DNA of 64,000 bases from Alisma plantago-aquatica (Eukaryota; Streptophyta; Magnoliopsida; Alismatales; Alismataceae), in contig OY856409.1 in assembly GCA_963693085.1 (NCBI GenBank), positions 520,315,303 to 520,379,302 of the forward strand, given 5' to 3'. The notes under the pieces are model-generated. The model had not been told where the DNA came from, did not search any database, and saw only the letters and a list, made by a program, of their open reading frames with translations. Position 1 is the first letter of the stretch; each line of letters starts with the position of its first letter. This document shows positions 24,643-37,830 of the stretch, piece after piece. The translations under genes were made by a program, and so were the position numbers.

Positions 24643-26515
24643 CCCATTGTCATAAAACTATAGACTCATTTAACACCCAAGTGATGTTTTAAAATGTGAG
24701 GTAGGTCATGGTGGGTGATGGGAGCTCTAAGAAGTTAATGTCCATGGATTAAAGCTTACATGTTGATGCATGTGATGCATGTCGTCGATCAAGCTTCTCA
24801 AAGATGTTTGTGAGATTGGTAGCTCCATTTACATCACAAACTAGGTAAGATAAACCATTTGATCCCTCTTTTATTTATTTTTCTTGCCTCATATTTTTCC
24901 TTTGGGTAGTTTCCATGGAGTTCCATGTGGAACCTAACCCATGTAGCTAAAGAACCCTATTTTCCCACACATTGTCCTAGCGGAAGTTAGATCTTGATTG
25001 GAGACTTGATTTTAGATATTTTGTAGGAATGATCAAACATCTTTAAGGATTTTAGTATTTATCATATATGGACCTCTTGATAATCACCCTTGGAGGTGAG
25101 CGATATGACTTTTATTAGTTTCTTTACCTATTAACATGATTCACATGTTTTAAACTTACTCAAAACTTAATTTAAAATGTCAAAAAGTTAAATCGTTAGG
25201 GTTTTTTTTTCTACTATATGATGAGCTTACCAATTTTTTTGTTTCATTATCCAACTAATAATGGTTCTTGATCAAAATGACCTGCTCTCTAAAATAACAT
25301 TTGGACTAAAATTTCGAGATTTGTAGATTTGTATTCTAAAATGCCCTAATCTTATCCTATAATTTCCTAATATGCTACAAGAATGATTTCTTGTGAATTG
25401 CTTTGGATAGGTAAGATGGAAATACGAAATTCCATATTTCTTCTAATCTTATGAAACAAATCTATGATATTAATCTTGTGATCACTTAACCGTACATGGG
25501 TTAAAATTTGAAATACATGTGAACAAGTTACTAAAATTTTTATGGTGTTTTATTACCATATGATGGGAGAATTATCATAAAAATGTGGTTCTAGAACTAT
25601 GTTGAGGATGTCCTATAACTGTAATGCTTCTATAATTTTATCTGAATTAAACAAATTATACAAAAATAGCTCATCTATGAATAAAGTTAGCCTTTCTTAT
25701 GTGCATTCTTGTAATTGATGCAACATCCACATGCTTTTGAATGTGAATATAAAATTTTATATGATGATGCATTGCTGTGATATAAAGTATAACATGTAAT
25801 TTTAGGTGGTTATGATATTCCTACAAGGTTAGGGTCTAGTGTGGCCTTACATATAAAATTAGTTGTTTCATGTCTAGTATTGGTGGTTTGTACCCTAATG
25901 AGTATTTTGAATTATAGTATGAATCATATTATATGTTTTGATGTTGTACATATATTCAACTGAGTCATTAGTGAAGTTAAAATTAATCATGAGTCAATAA
26001 GAATAAGTATATGAACGTGCATGATATACAACATAAGGTCAATTAACAAAGTGAATAAGAAGTAACTTGGGTGTTTTCATAATCCAATGTGAGTTTTGCT
26101 GGTTAAGAATTTTGAAAAATTAATTTTCTTCCTCGTATATTGATTGTGTCCTCCATTTCCCATCTTTATGGTTTTAAATGATTGAATAAGAGTGTGACAA
26201 AAATCAGACTTTTGAAGAGGTATCGTTGATATGGGATATACATGTAGAATTGATGCCATGTGGTTGATACCTTGAGTTCTATGTATGGATGTCATCATTA
26301 GGATTATGACATGGACCAGTGGTTGAAGTTAATCCTTATTTGAATTTGGATAACATATAAGTTGATGAATAAGATGATGAATCCTCTTAAGGTGTGACAA
26401 CTATGTGATATTATGCATTTGATATTGTTTCCCTTGAATGATGATACACACCTTATTGTAATAAAGTAATCTTAGAAAGAGAAATTTAATATTGACTTAA
26501 TAGCTTGAGTTATAT

Positions 26516-29500
26516 TGTAACAAACTATAATCTGAGTATATTCTCAGTTTGGCCCTTTTCCTAATTTTTTCCTATCCTTTTTCCCTTGATATTGAATTTG
26601 TGTAATTATTAGTGGTTTGGAATATATTTGATTAATATGCATGCCAATATATGGGTTTATGAACAAAGCCTCAATTAGTATTTCAATAAGGGTATAAGAT
26701 GCAAATGACCAATCAAGTGATATAATGGTAAAATAATATTGATCTAGAATTTTCTATGGTCTTTTGGAATAAGGAATGAGGAAAAGAAATAAATAATAAC
26801 TCTCTCAACAAGATAATGTGATATTGAATTATTTAATATGAGAAGTAGTGGTAATAATGGATAATGGGATAAAAATCATAAATGATATATTAATTGGTTA
26901 AAGAAAACTTGATATTCATTTTCTTTGGGTTTGGTTTGGCTTGGAGGCCAAGTTTCAAAATTTTGAGATAATACTAACTGTATCAATTTTATTTAGAAGA
27001 GAAAGGGTGATTTTCCTCCAAAATATGAAATAAGTCATTAAATGGCTCCAAAGGAGGTAACTAATATTAGATTCACAATCTACACATTAAAAATATCCTT
27101 TGAGTAAATTTCCATGTAATTTGGAAAATATTTAATGTACATGTGTAGATTAGGAGAGATAAAATATGTAAAAGTCCAAAATATTAGATAATGTGCAATA
27201 TAACTTCAAGGGATAAAATTAATGGAAAATTCATGTTCCATATGTTTAAAATTTCTTAAGGGTGAAGTTTCACATTAATTGATGGATTCTAGATGCCTCT
27301 AATGTGAAAGGAAAGAGAAAATATGATTTACTTTAAAAGAATTAAATAACATATTTAGATATCCAAAAGTGAAATCTAATGCTAAAATTGGATTCTACAC
27401 ATCCTAATTAGGTTAGGTATCAAATTTCATATAATTTGGAGTTCGTTTGCACCCTCTAATGAAGAGAGAAAAAAAGATAAATAAACTAATGCATCACTTT
27501 GATTGAATGTCAATTTGTATAAGGTTTCAAGTTTTATCTGTCATGCTGACGATTTAATACATTGTATTTATTTTTCAGGAACAAGTCCACTCTGTGGATG
27601 GTTGGGATGATTCCCTGGCATGTGACCAGTGGATTTACTATGCCTGAGTTTTCTTCTACCCCGAACTCGTCGCCTAGTCTGAACACGGACATGTAGTTTT
27701 TTCTTTGGAAGATCTCTCTCACCACAGTCCATCATTTTCCAAAAAAAAATCACCATTGAACTCCTCATTTGATTATGCACAATTTGAGCCCTAACTTGTG
27801 ACCTAGTTTTCCTTTTTGTCTATTTACCCAATTTTGCTTTTCGGTTCCTCGAGTCCACCTACCCCATAATACATTGCATCAATCAACACCTATATATATT
27901 GGTGCCTTACCTTTGGACAGTCTCGCTCGATCCTTTTATTGCATCAATTTTCTCAAAATCCCCTCACATAGCCATCATCATCTAGGACCTTGTTCATAGC
28001 TTGTGGTGACTTGCATTGGATCTCGGCATCGCCGCCATCAAATTGAGATTAGAGGTGAGTTTTGATCCATTGTTTTTTGTTTCCATGACTTCAGTTCATC
28101 GTTTCACCCTTCTTTGTGGATTTTCCCAAATCGAAGCAAGCTGCTGCCTGTGGGTAGACAGCCATGACATGGCTATGAAGGGATGAATCCCCCACTTGTT
28201 TTCTTGATTCTACCCTCTCAGTTTCTCCTTTCTTTGCTTTTTACCACCAAGGGAATAATGGTCATTTAGCCCTCACTCTTCTTTGTTTTGGGGTGAGTCA
28301 ACTGGACCATTGACTCACAACTTAGCATGACCCGATTAGGCCAAGTCAGATGGGCTCGGTCTCCTCCTCTCTCGCTCTCTCTCATGGATAATGTTTGCTG
28401 ACATGGTTTTTTCAATTTTCTGATTGGTTGAATTTTGAAAAATTATATTTTTTAATCCACTTATCCAAAATTAACAAATAAATATATTTTGGAATTGGAA
28501 AATTAAGGTCTATCTAATAAAAATAGTTTTAAGGTCTAGTTTTCATATTTTTCAAAGGATGATTTTTGGAAAATGAATTTAATACATAAAATCCATAAAA
28601 TTACAACATACTCATATTAACTCCAAAATTAACATAAAATTATGTTTTCTTTATTAGGATAACCTAATAAGTCAATTGGTGAGATTTTTAGAGTAAAAAA
28701 TTTGAGTTTTTCAAAAAAGGTCTAAAATTAGGGTTTTCTCTACATCAAGATGCATTATGTGCTCTAATACATGTTGAAATAGGTAAAGTTGAACTTGGGA
28801 TCATCTAAAAGTGATGAAAGTTGGTAATTGAACTGAGTAAGAGAGGTATGTGCATATTATCCCTTAAGTTGGGCATTTTTAATCAAAACCCTAATATCCC
28901 AATGAGGTATGGACTAAAACCTTTATTTCTATGATTGTTCTTTTTGGTAAAATCAACATTATTTGCTTGGGTTTTGAACCCCACTTGCAATATTTGTATT
29001 ATTTTAGCTTTCCATAATATTTCTTTTAGCATGATGATATGTTTGACTTATTACCTAATGTAGTCGTACTTATGTACAACCACCCATAGTTTGGGCATGT
29101 GTTATTTCACCATGGGGAATGTGTTCTCTCCCCCATATATAAATATTGTGTAGGTGATTGGGAATGTGTTTACTCTCCCCTCAGCTATTGGTTGGGGTTT
29201 TGTAGGTGCCTCAACCCTACTTAGTTAATTTAGTCCAACTTAATCATTTATGTAGAATTTCTTATTATTTGACATGGCAAGATTCTTATTTGATGTGCCT
29301 CATACTCTTGACTATCCTTGTTGTTGATGAACATACATCATTTATTATATTTTGTTGATCTTATCTTGTTCTTGCTCTTTATTTGGCACATACCTTGTTT
29401 TCTCCTCTTGTTGGGTGATCCCAACCACCTAGGTGAAGGACAAGTAGTGGAATAAGATCAAGGAGCACCACCTCAAGTTTAGGATAAGGAGTACATGGCT

Positions 29501-29811
29501 TTCAGCTTGGACCTAACTCTTGAAGTTGATGCTTGGAGACAAACTTGATATGTTTAGAGTTCCCTCTACTAGATCCTTATGATGTAATATCCATGTAACC
29601 CAATATGGGAGATGATGATGTACTTTTGTAAAATTGATTATAGTCATGAAAATTTTATTATGCTGCTATAATTTGGTCTTTTCCATACCATTTTATAAGA
29701 TTTGAAAATTTTACACCTATTGCAACATACCTTTTGAGTGTGTTTGGAATGGATATTTTATTCTTCAAATTTTAGTAGGGAGTGGATTCCCTTAGGGTCC
29801 CACTCTTTACA
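26516..29811 (+). mobile_element. Solo LTR, 3296 bp, nested in the LARD 3' LTR
   Basis: It starts TGTAACAAACTATAATC and ends CCCACTCTTTACA. The flanks are TATAT (26511-26515) and TAGAT (29812-29816), a 5-bp duplication with one change. The 5' LTR of the host element carries the unoccupied form GTAGTTAGATATAC near 20315; removing this segment plus one pentamer gives GAGTTAGATATCC, which confirms both ends. Inside is a promoter-like block: a TATATATATT box (27891), a leader with CTCGCTCGATCC, and a donor-like GAG|GTGAGT (GT at 28055). No internal region or partner LTR is present. The open frame at 27534-27725 has no assignable function. Confidence 0.8.
27891..27900 (+). promoter_or_regulatory. 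TATA box and leader of the solo LTR
   Basis: TATATATATT is followed about 30 bases on by GGACAGTCTCGCTCGATCC and, 155 bases later, by a strong donor-like site AGAG|GTGAGT. This fits an LTR promoter with a short spliced leader on the plus strand. Confidence 0.5.
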
Positions 29812-30910
29812 TAGATATCCTTCATAATATAATTTGATCATTACTCATGATAATCCTTATATGGGAATAGTGATGGTTAATCTTGTGATATAATCACAAT
29901 TTGTTTGAAGTAATGATTATGAGAAATTCATTTATGGGATAATAGCATATATTTTGTGTCTCTAAATACTTTTTGTAAATCAATAGTGAAAGGAGAAATA
30001 TCCCATGTTTGTGTCTTATTTAAGTTAGATGTGCCCTAACTTGATGTTTGTCCTTGCTGTGACTAAGATTGGTAATTTGGACCTTGTTGTGCCGTAATTG
30101 GATGAGTTGGACCTTGGTATGGCCAAAGTTGTTTTGTTTTTTCTTGATTTGGATGGTTTACTATATTTTAATAAGTTTTATATCTTGTAGAGTTTGTTAG
30201 GCTTGTTAATATTTTGGTTGCTTGTATGTTTCTTGTATGTAACTTGTTTTATGGTAATAAAATGAGTAATTAATCTAATTAGTCATGTGTATCCCTAATC
30301 ATGTAGTGTGCTAAGTTCATAGAACTACTTCCCTAGGTTGATTGGAAAATATAAAATGAGCAAATATTGTGATGCTCGGAGCCATATATTAGTGAATATG
30401 AGGGGGATGTTTGGGGTTGGTATACCATGATATCTTTAAATCTTGTAGAAATTTACTTGAAACTGATGGTCTGGTGATATCTGATAGAGTGGGACTACAA
30501 TCATGTCCTGATATTTTTGGGCTTTTTACCATGTTTCTTGGTGTTGTGACTTGTGTACCCATGGTGGACCTATGATATATGTGGACTGACCTTTGAGAAA
30601 TCAATAGTAGATTTGACCGTTGTGCACCCATAGCTTAACCTTGCTCTGATCTAAGATGTGTTGATATATCTAAAAGAGTATGTGAATCCTTATATCTTAT
30701 ACACGGATAGTCTAAGACTTGCATCCATTTGCTATTAGTTTGAATGGGAAGCCTCAAGCTACCTAGGGATTAATAAAATAAGTAACTCAGCCATGTAGTA
30801 TACCTTTTTAGGTTTTTAATTATGAAACACATCAAATATGTTGTTACCATCTCTTTTTCCTATAAGTATATTATGTGATTCATAATTATATTTGTATTTG
30901 TTCTATATAT

Positions 30911-33900
30911 AATCTTAGTATCCACCAATATCATTTTTTCATTTTAAGCCCTTTTTGAAGGCATTTCATGTTCTTTTGTCTTCATAAAGCCAGGATATAC
31001 ATTGACCCTCCTGTATTTAGTCACTTAGCCCTAGTTTTTACCTCAAATAAGCCTTGTTGAGATGAGAAATTCGACTAAAAGACTTATTTAAAAAGTCATG
31101 CTCAATAAAGAATTTTTTGTTGAATCTATAAAGCCTTTCACCAAGCATGCACTGTCATGAAAGTCTTGCATCAACCAAGCACAATTATCAAATACTTAAT
31201 GATGTAAGCAGCATCTGATTGAGCATGCAATTTTACTCCCTTGATAAGTATCTTTGTTCTCATACATCAACCTACAGCATGTGTCATTAAAGTGACACCT
31301 ACTGTAAGGAGTGAGACCCGAGAGGGGACCCACTCCATACTCAATTTGAGGAATAAGCTCATCTAATCCAAACACACTAGTGGGAATGATGGAATAGGTG
31401 TATTTCCTTTTTCATTTCTCAAATGAATGGTATACAATAAATAGCAGCAAAGTAAAATACCATGATTTTTTCAATTTATAATTTTACATAATAATGTCAC
31501 TCTTAGGGTTTGCATGAAAGAAACACTTCTTCACTAAGAAGAGGGATGTCCTAACTATTTTAAGTTTATCTCCCAACAGTGATCACCACTAAGACAAGTT
31601 CATTTCATCATGTCAAACCCTCCATATCCTTTATCTAAGGGGTTGGAAGCATGCTTCAAAAAAGGAGAAAAATTGGAAGTTTTCATCACAAAAGTTGGTA
31701 TGAGCATATAAATATGGATTGAGAAATATCTGGGAATAAATACAATAATAAACTTTAGTCCTAAATCAAGAGGGAAAGAGAACGCTTAAATAAGATAAAG
31801 ATTAAGAGGGGTTCTTTTCGTAAACAAACTCTAACTAATTATCTCAATCATAAATAGCCTGCAACAATGTAGGTCAAATAATTAGACTAACATTATTTAA
31901 GCAGGGCTACAACCCATAAAAGTTCTAGCCTAAAGTATAGGGTGGAATACACACACCCTGGGAATATATGCCCCCTTAATATATATACAAGTGGAAAACA
32001 TGCACTCGGGACAGGATACACATGTCCAAATATTATGGCGATATAAAGGTTCTACTACTAAAAATTAGTTTAGTCTACTATACATGCAAAAATATAGAGA
32101 TAATAAATAAGTTTAGTCAAGCTCAAATAAATGGACTTGAACATCATAATGATATCAAGTGGGGTCAGATGGACCCATAAACAAATATCAAACAATCACC
32201 ACAAGTAAGGTATGATATAAACCCATAAGAGGCCATTATTTTGGAAAATAAGATTTTATTTCACAAACACAGTCAATCTTGCTCCAAATCTACAAATGAA
32301 GTTACAACTTGAAATTGGATAAACAAGATATAAATTTAGAGTCCAACATACATATGAAACAGTTCATGAAGATGAAAATATCAATTTAGAATATAAGTAC
32401 TTATAAGAGCCAATATCTTAGAAGAGAGATAAATTGTGTAGGGTATACATATTAAAAGAATAAGAGAGAGAAAACATAGGTGATTGATCAATATGATTAA
32501 TAAGGAATTAAATAGACCTCACTTCACATATACCAAGATCCAAGATCCAAGACAACCTTAGATCCATATCAGGGCTCCAACCAACCTATTAAGCATGTAT
32601 GAATTCATGGTTAAGTTCACATTAATTACATTAACCCTAAAAATTGTCTTTTGATTATTGATGAAATGTGTTATAAAAACCACACCATCATGTAGGTTAT
32701 ATCTTTCTGATTCGATATCATATTTCACTATTTTTCTAACCTATGAATTAGTCTATATTTATTTTAGAAGTTTCAACCAATTAGAACATTCCTTATAAAT
32801 AAAATATTTATTATATTGGAATTATGCAATGAAATAGATTCCATTGGATGGAGGAAAATTAAAAAATTTCAAAACATATTTATTTGTATATTTATGACTT
32901 GTAGAAGTTTGGATATGATTTTTGAAATATAGAATGTTTCCTTGTTGTTTAAAATTAAAGACCATTCTTAAAAGACTTATGTGTCCCTCATCATAATTCT
33001 CAAACTTAGGTGTGTCACAATCATAAAGTAAAAACTATAAAACATTAAACATGTGTGACTTAAACCAGAACTGATCATGAAAGGACAAAAATACCCCATG
33101 TGATGTTAAGCAAATTATAACCCAAAATGAGGGCCTAAAGGAAAATCCACAACAACAATTCTTGTTAAACTTTGTCGGCCTGAGTTACGACTATGGTGCA
33201 CAACCAAAAGAAAAGAGGGTAACCATGCTATACATTAGTGCACTTGGGGTCTATAAGATCTTGGCATCACAATGCCCATACTCTACCAATCTCAGACACA
33301 ATATTCTTGATCAGACGGTCATAGGGACATGTTGATGAGGTTGAGAGGTTCTTGAGGTCAAAATCTTAGGTTCTAGCCAAGGATGGAGGCTAAAGAAGAC
33401 AGAGATCTAGGAGAAGATAAAAGTGGACAAAACAAATCCATGTAAAACTCCTAAAGTCATCACAAAAACATGGGAATAATCACCTAGACGAAGATCACTA
33501 ACTAACAAACCAACAACCAATACGGTAGGTGCCACAAAACAAGATAAAGAGGATAAAATTCTGAGGGAGAGAATTGGGGCCAAAACAACGACTTATTTTC
33601 TTAGGGAAAAGAAAGAGTCAAGTTTGGAGATACTTGTTGTAGGTTTAATTGAATGGAGATAGATGAAGTTGTTGGGATGGGGCTGAGGTAGATGGAGGAA
33701 CAACTTAAGTTCATAATGATATTAGCAGTGGTCACAAGATCAATTGAAAATGGAAGAGGGTTTCATGAGATCAATGATAGTTTTTGAGTGTCTGGGTATA
33801 TATAGGTGGTGAATAAGTGGAGTATACAACTTGGAGGGAAATGGGGTTGTGAGGGTGGATTTGGGGGTCTTACAAAATAGGACACAACAGAGGGGAAATT

Positions 33901-34806
33901 CATGCACATTGTGTCTGGAATCATACTTGGAAACTATTGGAGAGATTTTTGGGGTGTGAGGAGGAAAGGAGAGGGCAATAGGAAAGAGTGGATCAGACTC
34001 AAATTGTACATCGATGAAATAGGAAATAGGGGGAGGAAGAAGATGTGTGTATGTTGACCAATTAATATCCATCGGATGACATCTCATGCACACATAAAAT
34101 AATCTGGGGTAAAGAACAATAACATGAAAAAATAAAATCCAAAATTTATGAAACCAGATACATAATCTAAATTTGTTTCATTTAGGGTGTATGTTAGTGC
34201 ATTATATTTCCTATTTTCCTTTACCTATTGATGTGTGTTCAATTGATATGAAATTTGTAACCTAGGACAAATAAAGCATGTCAACTTTATTTCGTACTAG
34301 TTTACACTGTTGAGTTAACCCATTAATATTATTTAATATTTTTGAGTTATCTTATAAATTCTTTCCCAAATGAAATGAAGGCATTGATTGTTATTTATTT
34401 AATGTGAAACATGGCGTATTAACTTACTAGGGACCCAAACGATCCAATGTTAATATTCTACTTAACCTCTGAGACTTATTTTTATGAGTTTCAGTACAAT
34501 TAGGGTTAACTCCATTATCTCACTATTTACTATTATATTACCCAATCATCATCAACATTTAATGTCTATTGTATTATTATCCTCAAATAGTTATTGAAAG
34601 ACTTATGGTGTATTATATTGCACATATTTCCATTTTGTACTTATTCAACCTATTAAGTTCATTAATTTAATATTAACAAAGACTATGGCACATTATTCAT
34701 ATAAATTTACATGAAATCTCCAGTTATAATTCCATTCAACATATTAAGCACAGTATACCACTCTTTAGCCATTACATGCATTTATTTTCATTCAAATAAT
34801 CATAAG
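30911..34806. other. Unassigned AT-rich sequence, possibly LTR fragments
   Basis: No frame with a recognisable domain was found; the longest, at 33740-34093 on the minus strand (117 residues), has none. At 33018 the minus strand reads TGTGACACACCTAAGTTTG, which looks like the start of a Ty3/gypsy LTR, but I could not find its other end. The block 34170-34806 is probably part of the sequence into which the 34812-43661 element inserted, continuing after 43666. Confidence 0.4.
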
Positions 34807-34811
34807 TCACA
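34807..34811. repeat. Target site duplication TCACA (left)
   Basis: TCACA directly precedes the TGTGACGTCC start of the LTR at 34812 and is repeated exactly after the other LTR at 43662-43666. Confidence 0.9.
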
Positions 34812-35443
34812 TGTGACGTCCCTAGATTTTCTAAAACTTAATCTAATGTGTGACGTCCAAATTGAAACCCTCACCTCAGCGAGAATTCCAATTTAAACAT
34901 CCCACATAAGGCTAAGAAGAAGAAAGTCAAGGGAGTTAGAAGGAAACAATCAGTAGCACATGTACATGAACAATAATAAAACCATACACACATGTTCACC
35001 ATTCAACATATAATTACAACATGAATTGTTACAACATTTGATATTACATATTGAACATCAAACTTAAACATATACATGTACTACCACTAAACTATAGGAT
35101 CTTAAGAAAATAGGTCCACCTTTACATCAGCTCGCTATACAACTCTCACTCTCCTGGATCTTCAAGAGCATAACCACAACCTAAACAAAGATTACATGCG
35201 GTACACGTCAGCACAATATATCAAGAATATTGTACTGAGTACGCCTACGTGTCTTTTATATACCTCTCATCATATCTTGGCAATAAGATAAAACTAATAC
35301 TTGGCAGTAACAGAAGAATATAAGAAAAGCATATACTTGCACAAAGATATTCATTAGCAAAAGAGAACACATATTTTTAATCACATTTCCATCATATAAC
35401 TCGTACATCTGGCCCCAAGGGCTTTGATGTTTTTAGGCCTTAT

Positions 35444-35575
35444 GATCTACTACCAAAGAGTTTGAGATCATTTAACGTGTGATCTACTACCAATGAGTTT
35501 GAGATCTAACACATGTGATCTACTACCAAAGAGTTTGAGATCACTTCAATTCACTGTACTACCAAAGAGTTTAGT
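35444..35575. repeat. Four-copy 37-bp repeat in LTR
   Basis: Copies of GATCTACTACCAAAGAGTTT followed by GAGATC begin near 35444, 35481, 35517 and 35552 (the last diverged). Each unit starts GATCT and ends AGATC, so it has short inverted ends. The same array is at 41045-41176. Confidence 0.85.
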
Positions 35576-36579
35576 GCTATCATATGATGGATATGATATC
35601 TTATGTTTCATGTGTTCATAGCCATAAGTACAGAAACTCAAGCAACATATTATGCAAGAACAATCATATCATCCAATATCATATGCCAAGTATTTTACTA
35701 CACATATAACACAAGCATATTGTATAATAAGCCAAGTAAGAGGTAATGGCGTACCTTCCAAAGAGATAGATCATACTAAACACATATCACTGATGTCAAC
35801 TATAAGCTTGGTCAAACCTGATCAAAACAAGACGATATACTATCATCAGGTTCTCATCTTATTATATCTCATCTTAACCCTAATTATGTCCATTAGGGTT
35901 TCTCTTAGTTCATTAGGATATGTGTATCATTACTTGTATTCTTATCTTATGATTATCTCACTGATGTCATTTTCCAGATTACATCTCATTATCAAAGCTC
36001 ATTATCTGAACATTAGGTTCAATGTCCTTTTGTGCACATATTAACCCTAGGTTACATGTATTGCTCATATTAGGGTTTCATCACATGTATTAGGGGTCAA
36101 TTTCACATATCATGGATTTCGTGTATAAAACTGATCACATAATTAAAACTGAGGTTCCATATACTGATACGAGCTTACTCTGTAAATTTCATCATTTATT
36201 GAGCATGTGTGCATTTATTGCATTTTATTTAGGGTTAAAAGCCCTAATTAACCATATTAATCAAATTATATAATTTCGTGCATCAACATGATCATCACTG
36301 ACATCAGGTGCACTATAAACAGTATTATAGACTTATTGGCATTTTCCATAATTTTAGAACATCATTTGACATTTATTATCCATCACTCAAGCATTTCACT
36401 ACTAACAAGATATCACTAATATTCGTGCATTTAAAGCAGGATATTATACTTCCATCTTGTTCTATGCATTTTTCTGAACATTTTGGTATATCATATGTAT
36501 TTTTCTGATGCTCGAACTAATTACTATGAATTTTGGAAGATTTGGACATTTACTGAATTATTGGGCGATTTACCTTTTT

Positions 36580-37830
36580 CTGGCCATTCAGAGGCCGCCA
36601 CGTGTCCAAATTGGGGGGTGCGGCTCCTTCAGTTGATTACACTCTGACCCGCCTGGTTCATCATTGACCCGCCGGTTCTCATTTGGAATTGGGCCGGTTT
36701 AGCTGGTTCCTAGGGATTGGACCCGGTCCTCCCTTTTCTTCTCTCTCGCGTTCCCTCTGATCCAGCGCGTGAACTGGGAACAGAGCCGCCGCCGTGGCTG
36801 AAGGAACGACAAGAAAGGCCACCACCTCCAGGTCTTCACCTGCACCCGAAGCCACCCACCAAAACGAGCATCGCCGCCATCCTGGAGCACAGCCCCAGCA
36901 AGGGATCGACTCCTCCGCTACGTAGCCGCCTCTTCTGTCATCTCTCTCCATGTCTCAAGGAGCTCGTTAGCGCACCTGTTCTGAGTATGACAGAGCAAAG
37001 CAGGTTTTCCCCAGCTCAATGGTCATCTGCGGCTACTTCTTCACAAAACAGAGTTGGTCCGCAGTTCTGTGTGGATTCTGCTCATCAGATCTCTGTCTTG
37101 GTGGTTCCTGCTTGAGGCTCGGATAGGCCGCCGCCGTGGGATGCGGCTATGGCAGAGCAGATAGGGGGGGACGCCCTTGATCCTCGGCTCTTGCAGTGGC
37201 GGCATACCTCCATGGCGATGGGGCTTCTTGGTTGAGCTTGAGAGCTCTACTTTAGCTCCAAACCATGCCGCCTACAACAGACTGCTCCGGTGAGCAGTTT
37301 GCTTCCTGGTTTCAACGTTGGCGCTAGGGAGAACCCCAGCTTGGAACAACCAGGCATCCATGCCTCCTCATCGGATGATCTGGATTGCATTATATTCGGA
37401 GCTCGTGGAGCCTTCATCCAGCTGTGACACAAGCACTGCTTCAAGGTAGGAATGCCAACGAGAGATAGGCCATGGTCGCTCCCTCGCTAGCACCTTTCTC
37501 TGCAAAACGCCTTCGATTTCCTCCGCTCTGCTTCTCAGCCTATGCTGCTACTGCCGTGGAGACATGAGGAGGTTGTGTGGGACAGTTAATTCTCCCCACT
37601 CTCAACTCTACTTCTCTTATCTCAAGGGTCGATGTGTTCTATCTCTCCCCACCCCGCACGATCCTGGATCGTGGGGATACAGGGTGCTACTTGGCAGAAC
37701 TCCCACATCTCCATATTAGTTGGAGGTAAGGGAGATGAGTTCCATGCAACCTGGTATGTACTGTCCTTGGGTTGGGATTTATCCATGTCACCAATCCGCG
37801 GCAAAACACAGACTAAGACCTCGTGATTCA
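36580..37830 (+). promoter_or_regulatory. GC-rich, gene-like leader antisense to the element (left LTR)
   Basis: This block is much richer in G and C than its surroundings. In plus order it has GCCACGTGTCC (G-box), TTTTCTTCTCTCTCGCG (a pyrimidine-rich leader), an ATG-open frame of 132 codons (36717-37115, Pro/Ser-rich, no domain), a tight hairpin CACGATCC-T-GGATCGTG (about 37657-37673) and a donor-like TTGGAG|GTAAGG (GT at about 37725). All are on the plus strand, opposite to the element's direction. The 132-residue products of the two LTRs differ at many residues, so protein-level constraint is unlikely. It may be an antisense promoter or a captured gene 5' end. Confidence 0.5.

Larger units (their letters stand above)
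17412..30910 (+). mobile_element. Old large retrotransposon derivative (LARD), non-coding, with nested solo LTR
   Basis: The two long direct repeats (17412-21905 and 23688-30910) align over most of their length. They flank a 1.8-kb internal region that begins with a tRNA-Met-type primer binding site and ends with the chromovirus-type pol-tail/polypurine motif. These ends show Ty3/gypsy ancestry and plus orientation, but no gag or pol is left. The LTRs differ at many positions, so the insertion is old. The 3' LTR contains a 3.3-kb solo LTR and has lost its last approximately 500 bases. Confidence 0.75.
23688..30910 (+). repeat. 3' LTR of the plus-strand LARD, interrupted and 3'-truncated
   Basis: It aligns with 17412 onward, for example GCAAGTTGTGG (about 17550 and 23838), TATTTGTGATG-type blocks, and ATTATGTGATTCATAA (about 21390 and 30870). 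Homology stops near 30910, while the 5' LTR continues about 500 bases further, so the end has been deleted. The segment 26516-29811 is a later insertion. A TATAAATA box (24635-24642) is followed by a donor-like site CTAG|GTAAGA (GT at 24845). Confidence 0.7.

Noticed and set aside
33740..34093. 117-codon minus-strand frame rich in Pro, Ser and His
   Set aside because: No domain, and no supporting splice or promoter signals. Likely chance within repeat-derived DNA.
35652..36044. 130-codon frame identical to one at 41253-41645
   Set aside because: Both lie in the LTRs of one young element; identity comes from LTR duplication at insertion, not from selection. No domain, AT-rich, and antisense to the element.
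36679..36951. Minus-strand Arg/Gly-rich frames overlapping the 132-codon plus frame
   Set aside because: Several frames are open at once because of high GC. Nothing distinguishes a coding one.
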